DNA of 64,000 bases from Nilaparvata lugens (Eukaryota; Arthropoda; Insecta; Hemiptera; Delphacidae). The notes below the pieces were generated by a model. The model was not told the DNA's origin. It saw nothing but the letters and a program-made list of their open reading frames with translations, and did no database searches. Both the position numbers and the translations under genes were made by a program. Below are positions 45,601-57,939 of this stretch, piece by piece. Positions within the stretch are counted from its first letter, which is position 1. The number at the start of each line of letters is the position of its first letter. The stretch covers positions 8,836,500-8,900,499 of the forward strand of contig NC_052511.1 in NCBI RefSeq assembly GCF_014356525.2. Direction: 5' to 3'.

Positions 45601-46147
45601 AGTGTTAAATCCAGGAGAACAGATGACTGTCCAACATGTTTTTGTATTTGGCATCGTTCAATGACCTCCCTTCTCAGTGGAAACTGGCAAATTGAGGGAA
45701 GAGAAGGAGGCGTAACACAGCAGGGGCATTCCACATGGGGTTGCATATTCCGAGGAATCTCTTTTTTCTCAGTTACGACATAAAACAATCTGAAAGACAC
45801 TTCCAGCTCAATGGGTCCACCCCAGCTGTTCAGGAAGCCATCCTTCAAACCAACCCTGCGTTTCGGATCTCATTCATGAATTACGTTCGCCTTGAAGAAT
45901 GCGATGCGATGCGAACACCTTTCCAGAATACAAAATATATGTGTGACCTTCGAACTCTCATATAAGCGCTACTGTTTCCTAAATGAAAACAGCCGTAAAT
46001 TACAGCCGTCGCTACTGTAATTACTTGCGTTATGGTGTAAATATTTTCAAATATACAGTGGTAGTCAGTGGTATTTATAGGAACTGGAGAATAGTTCTTC
46101 AAGAAACTCCCCATATTGAAGCCTGGAAACGATTGTCAAATTATCAA
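45601..46147. other. Single-copy block with antiparallel open frames
   Basis: GC-richer, non-repetitive. Minus frames 45594-45848 and 45881-46114 and plus frames 45735-45965 and 45983-46171 overlap. None shows a recognised family. Could be conserved regulatory DNA or a decayed exon; not called as a gene. Confidence -1.
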
Positions 46148-46270
46148 ATAAATATATCACTTTTTGTGTAGTTGAGAAGTTGATATTATGGTAATTATTC
46201 ATATTGAATGAAAAAGACTAAGACAATTTTTTGACAATTTCTTAGTCTTTTTCATTCAATATAAATATAT
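46148..46270. mobile_element. Family C element, copy 5, minimal (10-bp TSD)
   Basis: Only ~103 bp: complete one-sided head plus the outermost ~30 bp of each arm (TTGAATGAAAAAGACTAAGA and TTAGTCTTTTTCATTCAA), flanked by ATAAATATAT. Shows which parts are retained: head and both outer ends. Confidence -1.
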
Positions 46271-46401
46271 TTATTTCCATTTTATCAATCAGTAAGATTT
46301 CTGCTTAACATATATTTTTCTAATCTTCTAGAGTATTGTCAGCTTGAAAAGACGATATTCACATATTTTTAATAGTGCAGGGTTTGTCTATTCATATAAA
46401 A

Positions 46402-46665
46402 CTAAATATTCACACTAGAGTCCTTCATTAACTTCATTTTGCAGGAAGTTACGTTACAATTTGTATCATTGTTTTATTATTTTATTAATTTTAAAGGGTA
46501 CTATAATTATACTCTATAAATCACTCTAGTGAACTGAAATATTCACACTAGTGTTCTTCATTAACTCCATTTTTCAGAAAGTTACGTTACAATTTGTATG
46601 ATTGTTTTATTATTTTATTAAAGGGTACTATAAATCTATTTTATAAATCACTCTAGTGAATTTCT
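46402..46665. repeat. Tandem duplication, ~134-bp unit
   Basis: ATTCACACTAG, GTTACGTTACAATTTGTAT, AAAGGGTACTATAA and TAAATCACTCTAGTGAA occur in both copies, second starting near 46536. Confidence -1.
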
Positions 46666-47585
46666 TGTATTTTTTCATTTGTATATGTATAAATATTTAC
46701 TTGTTGAATTATATTTGTTTTTCTGTGAAATAAGAAAATATTCTTTTCTACTAAGTAGACGCAGATATTATAGATAAAGTCATTTTGAGAGAGAGAGAGA
46801 GAGGGAATGGACATATTGGTTATTATATGGTAAAAGTGTCTAGAAGCAAACCTTAAAGCAATGAAATCAAATGAGAAATTTTCATTAGCTTACATCGAAA
46901 TTTGGCAATAGAAACTATGATTAAGTTGATTTTGAACTGATTTTCGAAACCTATCATGGAACCACCATATCAAATTGGAAGACTTGATAACAAACAGTTA
47001 GTTTTCTGTGCGTTTGCTTCAATGTATTAGAGTTGGCTATGCTATTATTCCTTCATGTATCTGCATCTTTTATTTCGCGTATCATCTTCAATGCTTCTGT
47101 AACCAATTAATACCAGCTTGTTGATTGTCTTTATTTGAGCAATATGAAAAATCCATAATATGCAAGTATCATTATTCTAAATGCCAATTTTATGAATTCA
47201 ATTTTCTTTAAATATGAAACAATGAACCGATTAAGTAATATTGATTGTATTCAAACAATACAGTTTCGTCTATCCATCTTCTTATATGAATAAATTCGCC
47301 AACAATGAATTGATAAGATTAATAAGATCATTGAGGGGGGAAGAGGCAGTAATAGAGTCGAAGAGAAAGGAATAGAGAAGAGAGAGAGCACCTGAATTAA
47401 TTGAACGTTCTTACAACTTTCACTAAGATTAACAATAAAAAATAAAACTGCAAAAACTGAAAGGAAAAAAAATGATGAATGGAATAGATAGAATAGTGAG
47501 ATAGATATATTTCATTTACAATTATTTTCACAATCCTTATTAATAAGCCACTTATTGTAACATACAAGTTACAATCCCATACATT
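46666..47585. other. No gene seen
   Basis: AT-rich DNA with a (GA)n run at 46786-46805 and a GA-rich patch near 47335-47390. Confidence -1.
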
Positions 47586-48085
47586 TGAAATTATTTCTAT
47601 GGTTTAGAGAGTGTGAGTGAGTGGTTTACAGAGTGTGAGTGAGAGAGTCAGCACAGAGAGAAAGAGTGAAAGTTGGAAAGAAGAGGGCAGACTATTGAGC
47701 AGAGCTGAGTTGAGGGTGCAAAGTTTAGCACGGGGAAGAATGCAGTGTGCAGTGAACGGCTGAGCGTGAAGACCCGTCTTTTCATTTGTGTGTTCAGTTC
47801 ACCAGTTCACCCTGATGGATATTGACTAATGACAGCGTCTACTCAATTCACAAGTGCCGAGTGCCGAGTGCCGAGTGCCGACTGCCAAGCCATGCCCTGT
47901 CAAATGCAAAGATGAATGTCCTGTTGTCTGCTGCTGCTTCCATTTTGCATTTTTGCTGCCTGTTGTTTGCATGTCGAGTTGGTAATTTGCACCAGCAATT
48001 TCGGGAACAGTTTGTGGGTGCGAGTAGGAATGAATTTACTCTTAAGTTCGACATTGATTGTGTTTTGACGAAAATACCATGATGA
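47586..48085. other. Single-copy GC-richer block with (GTGCCGAG)n
   Basis: Non-repetitive sequence except for four GTGCCGAG units at about 47864-47893. Two antiparallel frames (47822-48082 plus; 47848-48054 minus) encode nothing I recognise. GAGTG-rich leader-like stretch precedes it (47600-47660). Candidate regulatory DNA or non-coding transcript. Confidence -1.
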
Positions 48086-48089
48086 ACTT

Positions 48090-48275
48090 TTCTTTATTCA
48101 TTCATCATTTATACAATAAGTACATTATCAGAGTGATAGGGAGAGGAAAAATAAGGTAGCCTTGTGCTATTCCTCTCCCAAATTCGGGTAAGGTTATACC
48201 ATAGAGAAACAATAGCGTAAGTTACGCTATTGTTTCTCTATGGTCATACATAGTCCGAAATAGGTTGAATTCTAG
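48090..48275 (-). mobile_element. Family A retroposon, copy 3, with a 43-bp B remnant
   Basis: A sequence (ATTTATACAATAAGTACATT ... GATAGGGAGAGGAAAAATAA ... TAGTCCGAAATAGGTTGA) is split at GGTTATAC by a 43-bp perfect palindrome (48200-48242), the fused outer 21 bp of each B end. Flanks GTTATAC and GTCATAC differ by one base. Confidence -1.
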
Positions 48276-48348
48276 TTTGATTGTAATGTCGCAGTCGCAG
48301 AAGATCACAGTAGGCTGATTGGGATTTCTATGAATTTGTTACTAACCA

Positions 48349-49093
48349 AAAAAATCTGGTGTGGCGCACTCACACAACTTTCCTTGCCGTTATGAAAATT
48401 GATCACCTGACGCTAGTGTTCCCGCGCATCTCAAGTCTACTATTCAAAGATTTGAGCCAGCTGGTGACAGGGCAATAACGCTGGAGACACACATGAGGTC
48501 TGCTATCTCTTCATAGTGAATGATTTAATAGAATCAACAATAATTTGCAATTGAATAATCACATTTTCTCGAATTTAAAGCTTATTTTCAATTTTAGATG
48601 AAAATGTTACTGAACATTAATTGTAGAGATTTTCATGCTCAATCTACTCCACTTGATTTTTTTCGTTTCAATTGTATCTGAAGCCTGATAATTGGGAATC
48701 TATCTGCATTGATGGGGCGAAGCTCCTGAAATTTTTACAGATAAAAATACCGTTTTCGAGAAAATTGCAAAAAACCCTGTTTTTGACAACATTTTTGCCA
48801 TTTTGAATTGCATCAGATCGAAATTGTTCGTGTCGGATACTTATATCGTAAGGACCTTAAGTTCCAAATTTCAAGTCATTCCGTTAATTGGGAGATGAGA
48901 TATCGTGTAGGCTACACAGACGCACATACACTCATACACACACACATACCCACATACAGACCAATACCCAAAAACCACTTTTTTGGACTCAGGGGACCTT
49001 GAAACGTATAGAAATTTAGAAATTGGGGTAACTTAATTTTTTTCGGAAAGCAATACTTTCCTTACCTATGGTAATAGGGCAAGGAAAGTAAAA
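48349..49093 (-). mobile_element. Family F repeat, copy 1 (inverted)
   Basis: Runs from AAAATCTGGTGTGGCGCACT to GGCAAGGAAAGTAAAA. Contains a short CACACAC-type stretch at the place where copy 2 has its long microsatellite. No coding capacity recognised; class undetermined. Confidence -1.
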
Positions 49094-49764
49094 AGGCAAG
49101 CGAATGGGAAAAAACTAAAATCAAGTAACGTTTCGTATTCTATATTATTAATATTTTTTCATTGGAAAACTCAATGCATGTAATGAAAACACTGGGATGT
49201 TCTCAAAAAAAATCTCACCATCAGTCACCAGCAACAGTATCTCAATGCATGTATTGGGTGTTGTTTGTATTTTCACTTCATTCTGATAGGATAGGGCTAC
49301 CACTATAACTGAAAGTTCGATAATAAATGTTGATGTCATAAAATACAGTAATAAAATATAAAAAATAAAATGGTACTTGAAGTGATTTTTATTTAATTTC
49401 AATGAAAATGGTAGCCCCATCTTATATAGAACAAAATTAATCTGCAAATAGGAGTTCAATTAGAACTTGTTTTTAAATCTAGTTCTAAAGTGAATTTGTT
49501 AGAGACAAATTTGAACTATTTGATAAGTGCTGATCATTTTGAAGAGAAATTGAATAACTAACAAAACCGTAATATGATAATATGATAAAGAATGGAATGG
49601 AAAGAGTGCACAATTTGGAAACCAGTGACACGGAAATAAAATATAAAGGTAGAAAAATTGATTTGAAGGAAGAAGCAAAGAAGAAACTCAATAGTCAAAT
49701 ATAAAAAAACTATCCTTTGTCTAGTTTAAATGACTCATTTACATAGTATAGCACTACTAATTTA
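49094..49764. other. No gene seen
   Basis: AT-rich. The 103-codon minus-strand frame (49148-49459) is Leu/Ile/Phe-rich with hydrophobic runs, but no signal peptide plus conserved domain I can name; composition suggests chance. Confidence -1.
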
Positions 49765-50084
49765 GTAGTAGCATAGAGAAACAATAGTATAAGTAGATAT
49801 CCCATGGTATAGGGCGTTCATGTCGCAACTTTTACTGTTATCTCAAGCTGACAGTCCACGTAGTTCTTTTCTGTGAAGCTTTATGACGCTGGTAGTCTCT
49901 CATATTGTGCCTTTCATACACTCTTACCCGGTCAAAACAGTAAAAATCTACAATAATCGACAGTAATCGGCTTGAGATAACAGTTAAAGTTGCGACATAA
50001 ACGCCCCATACCATGAGATATCTAACCTAACCTAACCTAACCTAGCCTAACCTAACGTACGCTATTGTTTCTCTATGGTAGTAG
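49765..50084. mobile_element. Family B MITE, copy 5 (7-bp TSD), with telomere-like insert
   Basis: Element 49772-50077 is flanked by GTAGTAG on both sides. Near its right end (50022-50056) are seven tandem CTAAC units, six exact and one CTAGC, where other copies read CTACTTA. Confidence -1.
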
Positions 50085-50709
50085 CTTAGTTTCTACCGCC
50101 ATTCTTATTTTACTTATGAATTTGACCTTGCTCTCTCCCTTTCATCAATTTATCAATTTTCCTAGCCATATATTTTTCGTATTTTTTGTATTTTCATGTT
50201 AACTGGTTTCCAAATTATATACTCATTCATTCTTTCACTCACTAGCCATTTACTTTTGTGAATTAACAAGTTTCTACACATTGGTTGTTGTTCAACATTT
50301 CTGATAACCATATTCGGAATTGCTGGGCGTGTCTCGTCGCGGCCAATACCAGTAGAGCTCAACGTTCATTGGTCAACATCTGTTGGCCAATCATACGGCT
50401 TCACGCTTCATAGTATTCCACTGCTGAATGTTTGAGCTTTCAGTTTCATCACCAAGCGATTGATCACCAATAGTTTTGATAATTATATTACTTAGTGGTT
50501 TTGGTAATTGGTAATACCAAGTAGATATCAATATCGTATCATTAGATATTAGTAGATATCGATATCATTCAATATATATCACAACATATCTCAACAACAA
50601 CACAGAAAGTATTAAAAAATATCACATTAATTTATACTATGTGTCAGGATGACTGTGAATAAGATATCCATAGTCAGGCTGATAGACAATATTCGGAACG
50701 AAAAAGCAC
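50085..50709. other. No gene seen
   Basis: AT-rich with a GATATC-rich patch near 50520-50580 (TAGATATCGATATC). Nothing coding recognised. Confidence -1.
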
Positions 50710-52860
50710 TATAGTCAGGTCCACGTTATAATGACAGTGATTGATTAGCAATGGTATTGCTATCCTTGTCTATCATTCAACAAAGCGGATAGCGCTATCT
50801 CTTTCCCGCTTTGCTCTGTTGCCAGATCGTCTTTTAACAATATATAATCAATAATTAATCAACAAATTAATAGAAAAAGTATAAAAACTTGAAGTACTCT
50901 TTATTAAAAAAACATTAAACTATTTTAAACAAGAAATCATATTTTTCAATAATTTCAAGATGAATTTTCAAAGTTGAGATGAATAATTTTTAAATTAAAA
51001 ACACTTAAATTGAAACTCATATGTGCTACTTCTGTTCAATTTAATAAAAACATATAAGAACTTGTAGTACCCTTTATTACAAACTTATAAATATTTTAAT
51101 AAATTGAAATAAATATTTTTGAATTTAAATTTTTTAATAAAGGGTACTACAAGTTTTCATATTGTTTTTATTAATTTGAACAAAAGTATCCCATTTAAGT
51201 GAAGTGTTTTTAATTAACAAAATATTTTAACTTAACTTTGAAAATTCATTATGAAATTATTGAGAAATATAATTTATTGTCCAATAAATAATATCATTGA
51301 TTATTTTACACGAGAATGGACAGTGAATATTACATCAATGAACCTGTATCAGCTACCATCTATAGAAGGCATTGACAAGACAGAGGATCGGCAACGTTGT
51401 TCTCCTATCTTTCTCCACTGCCTTCATAACGTGGACCTCTGATTATTTTAAACGAGAATGAACAATTAATATTACCTCAATAAACCTATTACAGCTACTG
51501 TCTATAGAAGGCATTAACAAGACAGGGGATCGACAACGTTCTTCTCCTATCTTTCCCCACTGCCTTCATAACGTGGACCTCTGATTATTTTAAACGAGAA
51601 TGAACAATTAATATCACCTCAATAAACCTATTACAGCTACCGTCTATAGAAGGCATTAACAAGACAGGGGATCGACAACGTTCTTCTCCTATCTTTCCCC
51701 ACTGCCTTCATAATGTGGACCTCTGATTATTTAAACGAGAATGAACAATTAATATTACCTCAATAAACCTATTACAGCTACTGTCTATAGAAGGCATTAA
51801 CAAGACAGGGGATCGACAACGTTCTTCTCCTATCTTTCCCCACTGCCTTCATAACGTGGACCTCTGATTATTTTAAACGAGAATGAACAATTAATATTAC
51901 CTCAATAAACCTATTACAGCTACTGTCTATAGAAGGCATTAACAAGACAGGGGATCGACAACGTTCTTCTCCTATCTTTCCCCCTGCCTTCATAACGTGG
52001 ACCTCTGATTATTTTAAACGAGAATGAACAATTAATATCACCTCAATAAACCTATTACAGCTACCGTCTATAGAAGGCATTAACAAGACAGGGGATCGAC
52101 AACGTTCTTCTCCTATCTTTCCCCACTGCCTTCATAATGTGGACCTCTGATTATTTAAACGAGAATGAACAATTAATATTACCTCAATAAACCTATTACA
52201 GCTACTGTCTATAGAAGGCATTAACAAGACAGGGGATCGACAACGTTCTTCTCCTATCTTTCCCCACTGCCTTCATAACGTGGACCTCTGATTATTTTAA
52301 ACGAGAATGAACAATTAATATCACCTCAATAAACCTATTACAGCTACCGTCTATAGAAGGCATTAACAAGACAGGGGATCGACAACGTTCTTCTCCTATC
52401 TTTCCCCACTGCCTTCATAATGTGGACCTCTGATTATTTTAAACGAGAATGAACAATTAATATTACCTCAATAACCTATTACAGCTACTGTCTATAGAAG
52501 GCATTAACAAGACAGGGGATCGACAACGTTCTTCTCCTATCTTTCCCCACTGCCTTCATAACGTGGACCTCTGATTATTTTAAACGAGAATGAACAATTA
52601 ATATTACCTCAATAAACCTATTACAGCTACCGTCTATCGAAGGCATTGACAAGACAGAGGATCGGCAACGTTGTTCTCCTATGTTTTCCCACTGCCTTTA
52701 TAACGTGGATCTCTGATTATTTTAAACGAGAATGGACAGTTAATATTGTATCAATAAACCTATATCAGCTATCGTTAACAAAGGCATTGACAAAACAGAG
52801 GATCGGCAACGTTGTTCTCCTATCTTTCTCCTCTGCCATTATAACGTGGACCTCACTATA
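50710..52860. mobile_element. Family D MITE, copy 3, expanded to 2.1 kb
   Basis: Element 50712-52858 is flanked by TA. The left end TAGTCAGGTCCACGTTATAA, the right end TAACGTGGACCTCACTA and sub-terminal blocks match copies 1 and 2. Size is due to an internal tandem array. An inner foldback (51050-51170: GTAGTACCCTTTATTA / TAATAAAGGGTACTAC) lies left of the array. Confidence -1.
51299..52850. repeat. 142-bp satellite array, 11 units, inside family D
   Basis: GATTATTTTAAACGAGAATG (one T shorter in some units) recurs at 51299, 51441, 51583, 51725, 51866, 52007, 52149, 52290, 52432, 52573 and 52715. The unit equals the right-terminal ~142 bp of family D. Inner units are nearly identical and the outer ones resemble other D copies. 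Variants alternate: ATTACC/CTACTG/AACGTGG versus ATCACC/CTACCG/AATGTGG. Confidence -1.
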
Positions 52861-54130
52861 GCAGAAGAAGATGTGTCATATCTGTTCCCAATGCGACAAT
52901 TTTTTTTCATTAGAGATAATAATATCAATGAAAACTGAAATACGAAAAGTATACCATTATGTTATTTTAATTTCAAAAATTCGACGAGTCACTGTCACCA
53001 AATAAAACTGTAAAATTTGACAATAGTTGATTTGTGTTTATATTTCATTTTAATTTCAATTGGTTTATTTATTATGACAAATTAATTTTAATTTGATTCA
53101 AATCACTGAATGAAGTGAGCTGTTATTGTATCATAAAAATTTAAGGTATTTGACAATATTAAACACGAATCAAACAGTGTGAGGAGGGTGTAAAAACGTG
53201 ACGTCAGTGAGAAAAAAGCTTAATGATGGTGTACAAATGAATTCACTACATTCGAAAAAAACAGGCATTCATCGGTCCCCATCTCAACAAGCGAAACGGT
53301 CCGCATTGCATTGTGCACAATAATAACAGTTGATGAATAGAACCTACTGTAACTACAATAATCAACAAGAGAGAAAAAGAAAAAAGATCAATTCCATTAC
53401 GATTTCAAATCAATTAAAAAAGAGCAAACATCGTTTCTCCCTTAGAGGGTAGTGAATGCTCCCTCCACCCCATTTTTAGCAGACATGCAAAGGTAGAGGA
53501 AGTGACACACAGTTTGAAATTTCATTTTTCATTCCTTGATTAATGATGTACGTCAGTTTAATAAAGCTTTGTTGAGTTTTCATTCCAATTGAATTCATGG
53601 ACTGGCTAGAGGTGTTGTATGTAGAGTGTGAGCTAAGCAAACATTTGTTCAAATAGCTTTCTGTGTGATTTGTGGTGAGAATGTCCTTCATTTTCAAACT
53701 ATTATTAACGATTTATAAGGTATTATAAAACGCATTGTACAGGTCTTTTCTGATGTGGACTTTTGGTTTGCAATGTCACACGCTCCTGAAGCTGTAGAAG
53801 AACAGGGTTTTTTGGAATTCAGTATTCGAAATATACGGTTTCTATATTGCTTTCTTATATCCTTCTACAATGAGCCTACCGTAGATGTTTAGATTAATTG
53901 AATGATTATGACTATTTTTCTATTCTTGAAATATACAATGCTACTACTTTAACTACAATGCTACTGAAGATAAAACATTTTCACAATACAAAATTTTAAG
54001 ATTCTAGATGACTACTTTGATTGAAGATAAGAAAATTTTCATAATACAAAGTTTAAGATTCTAGATAACAGAAGCTTTACTTGATACAATAAACTATTTT
54101 TGATCACAATGGAATGGGTTCGAACAAACT
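52861..54130. other. No gene seen
   Basis: AT-rich. A short GC-richer patch (53190-53320) holds a GTGACGTCAG site and GAAACGGTCCGCATTGCATT. The frame 53476-53697 has no recognised domain. A ~70-bp direct duplication (AAGATTCTAGAT) is near 53960-54070. Confidence -1.
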
Positions 54131-54137
54131 GGTGAAA

Positions 54138-54275
54138 TTATAATAAAGTTCCTTAATAAAGTACTGATATAATAAGTCATTTTGGGCTATATGATAAATC
54201 CCGCTATAATAAAGTTCCTTAATAAAGTACTGATATAATAAGTTATCTTGGTCTACATGATAAATTCCGCTATAC
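54138..54275. repeat. Tandem duplication, ~68-bp unit
   Basis: AATAAAGTTCCTTAATAAAG followed by TACTGATATAATAAGT occurs twice, 68 bp apart. The 68-codon frame across it is fortuitous. Confidence -1.
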
Positions 54276-54321
54276 ATCACTGGAGCCTCACAAATTATTG
54301 TTATGTGCAAGTAAATGTAAA

Positions 54322-55019
54322 TCTATATGTATAAAAGCGAAATGGCACTGACTCACTCACTCACTCACTCACTCGCATAACTAAAAATCTACCGGACCAA
54401 AAACATTCAAATTTGGTAGGTATGTTCAGTTGGCCCTTTAGAGGCGCACTAAGAAATCTTTTGGCAATATTTTAACTCTAAGGGTTGTTTTTAAGGGTTT
54501 AAAGTTCGTATTTTAGCATGTATATTCTTCTTCTCCCAATCTCTTAATTATAATTGAAATTTCCATATCATATGTTACTATAGAACTATAATCTAGATAG
54601 AGTACCTCTTCGAAACAGTTGTTAACTGGCAACTAAATTAATAATTTTGTCAGGTTGGCATTAAGTTGAGTTGACTTTGTTAGGTTGGCACCAAGTTGAA
54701 GATTTAAATGCATTTATCGCGGAAAAATTGATTGGGCACTGCTACTTCAATCCTGGGAATATTATATTACTAGCCGTCAGGCTCGCTTCGCTCGCCATAT
54801 CCGTTTAGCCAGACGTTTAGTCTGGACCCCCGACTGGATTGTTCTAACATATGATAAAAATGCTCAAATGAAAAATGCAGGCGAGCGAAGTGAGCCTGCT
54901 GATCTCATTCCTGGACGATCCAGTCGGGGGTCCAGACTAAACGTCTGGCTAAACGGATATGGCGAGCGAAGCGGATATGGCTAGACGGATATGGCAAGCG
55001 AAGCGAGCCTGACGGCTAG
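54322..55019 (+). mobile_element. Helitron-like non-autonomous element (candidate)
   Basis: Begins TCTATATGTATAAAAGCG after an A and ends GACGGCTAG before a T, matching Helitron rules (5' TC, 3' CTRR, insertion between A and T). Contains (ACTC)n and CAAATTTGGTAGGTATGTTC. The last 250 bp form an inverted repeat (54770-54838 against 54918-55019) rich in GCTCGCTTCGCTCGCC. The expected 3' hairpin is weak and there is no Rep/helicase, so class is tentative. Confidence -1.
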
Positions 55020-55249
55020 TAAAGTATATTATCAAATGTACTAACAATACAGTAATGTAAATATGTACTGACCAAGTAGGATGAAACAGCCTATTGTGTT
55101 TTTAGAAACTAGAATAGTCTCCCTTCTTTGTGCCACTCTCAGGTTATTTATAAAAACACTATTTGAAACACTTTATTTCATTTGAAATAAACAAAGGGCA
55201 AATTTTCCTCTTGTTTACAACCGAATACACTAAATAGAATGTGTTCTAT

Positions 55250-56540
<1,291 letters not shown>

Positions 56541-56832
56541 GTTCGGTCTGTAGACATCATGGAAAATATGAACTCGCTAATAATTTTTTTGCTGAATTAC
56601 ACGAAATCCATGATGGAATTTATCATTCAAGAAACGTTTATTCTTGTCATTGAATCTTGTTCTTATGTCGTTCCACATTAAATCTCTTAAATCCATCACA
56701 TAATGAAGCTCAACTAACTCAATAAACCCTTGATATTAGAGTGCTTTTTCCACCATTCTTAGATAGTTTGTGCCGCAAGTAGTGTACGGTGTAACTTATT
56801 TGAGAATTTAGGTAAAGATAGCCTGAGGAGCA
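56541..56832. other. No gene seen
   Basis: Single-copy AT-rich DNA after the family F copy; the 67-codon frame 56478-56681 begins inside F and has no recognised domain. Confidence -1.
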
Positions 56833-56920
56833 TCACGTTTTTTGGGAAAAATGTCACGTTCCTTGGAAAAAATGTCACGTTTTTGGGAAAAAATTTCACG
56901 TTTTTTGGAAAAAATGTCAA
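56833..56920. repeat. Short tandem repeat, ~24-bp unit, four copies
   Basis: ATCACGTTTTTTGGGAAAAA-type units with TGTCACGTT or TTTCACGTT starts recur four times. Confidence -1.
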
Positions 56921-57140
56921 TGACTCTTAATAAAACTCGCTAGTATTCGAAGTCAGAAATAAGTATCTCATTAGTGTCAACTCTCAAGACTAGATTGCAA
57001 TTTGCTCTTGAAAAAAAAAACACATTTCAAATTCAGCGAAATCAAGGCGTTACAAATCAATAATACTAATAATTATTGCATGATAAGAAACGCATAATAT
57101 ACATTCCAAAGCAATACCAATATTGATAAGAAACACATAA

Positions 57141-57783
57141 TTGACCGAGCGAAGTGAGGTCTAAGATTCAAATCGACGGTTTTGCATTTCTCTTCATGTT
57201 TATATTTTTGTTTATATATATTCATGTTCCGCATTTACAGCGAAACGCAGCAATAGATTTTCATGAAATTTGACAGGTATGTTCCTTTTTGAATTTCGCG
57301 TCGACTTATACATTACATATGGTTTTTTGATATTTTGCGTTTTAAGGATAATAGAAAAAGGGAAGGAGTCTCCTTTGAACGTCAATATTACCGTAAAAAT
57401 CAGACTTTAGAATTATTCATCATAGATCAGCTGTCAAGTGGACTATAATACTACCCATTCAAAAACATCGAACATCTTGAAAATGTATCTTTCCATCAAC
57501 GTTAGTAGACAGTTGACTATAAATAATACTACCAGAAACATCGAACATCGTGAAAATGTATTTTTCCATCAACGTTGTAGACAGTTGAAGCCAGACCTGA
57601 TAACAGCGCTCACACTCACATTCCGGGACGATACGATAGGACAGAAAGCTCTATGTTTATTTAGGATTTTTTCTAGCCTTTTTATATTGTTAAATTATTT
57701 ATTAATTTTTGAGAAAACATAACAACAGGTCAATGTAACTTACTAAGAGCGAGGTCTACTGTTCACAGAACTACTAGTAATAT
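57141..57783 (+). mobile_element. Family E element, copy 3, with replaced middle
   Basis: TTGACCGAGCGAAGTGAGGT at the left and CAGAACTACTAGTAATAT at the right. After AGATCAGCTGTCAAGTGG the interior switches to ~300 bp unlike other copies, itself with a duplicated ACATCGAACATC block, before returning at GAGGTCTACTGTTC. The 94-codon frame 57438-57722 lies in the new middle and is unrecognised. Confidence -1.
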
Positions 57784-57796
57784 ACATTTCGAAGCA

Positions 57797-57910
57797 ATAC
57801 TTTATTCATTCTTCATTCATTTATACAATAATTATTACATTATCAAAATAATAGGGAGATGAAAAATAAGGTAACCTTGTGCCACTCCTCTCCCAAATTT
57901 AGATAACACA
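57797..57910 (-). mobile_element. Family A retroposon end, copy 4
   Basis: TTCATTCATTTATACAATAA, AATAGGGAGATGAAAAATAA, CTTGTGCCACTCCTCTCCC. Truncated before the GAAATAGG block; no B insertion. Confidence -1.
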
Positions 57911-57939
57911 TTATTACTATTGATAAGGAACGCATAATA

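Noticed and set aside
49148..49459. Possible small membrane protein (103 codons, hydrophobic)
   Set aside because: AT-rich DNA readily produces Ile/Leu/Phe runs; no conserved motif or gene structure.
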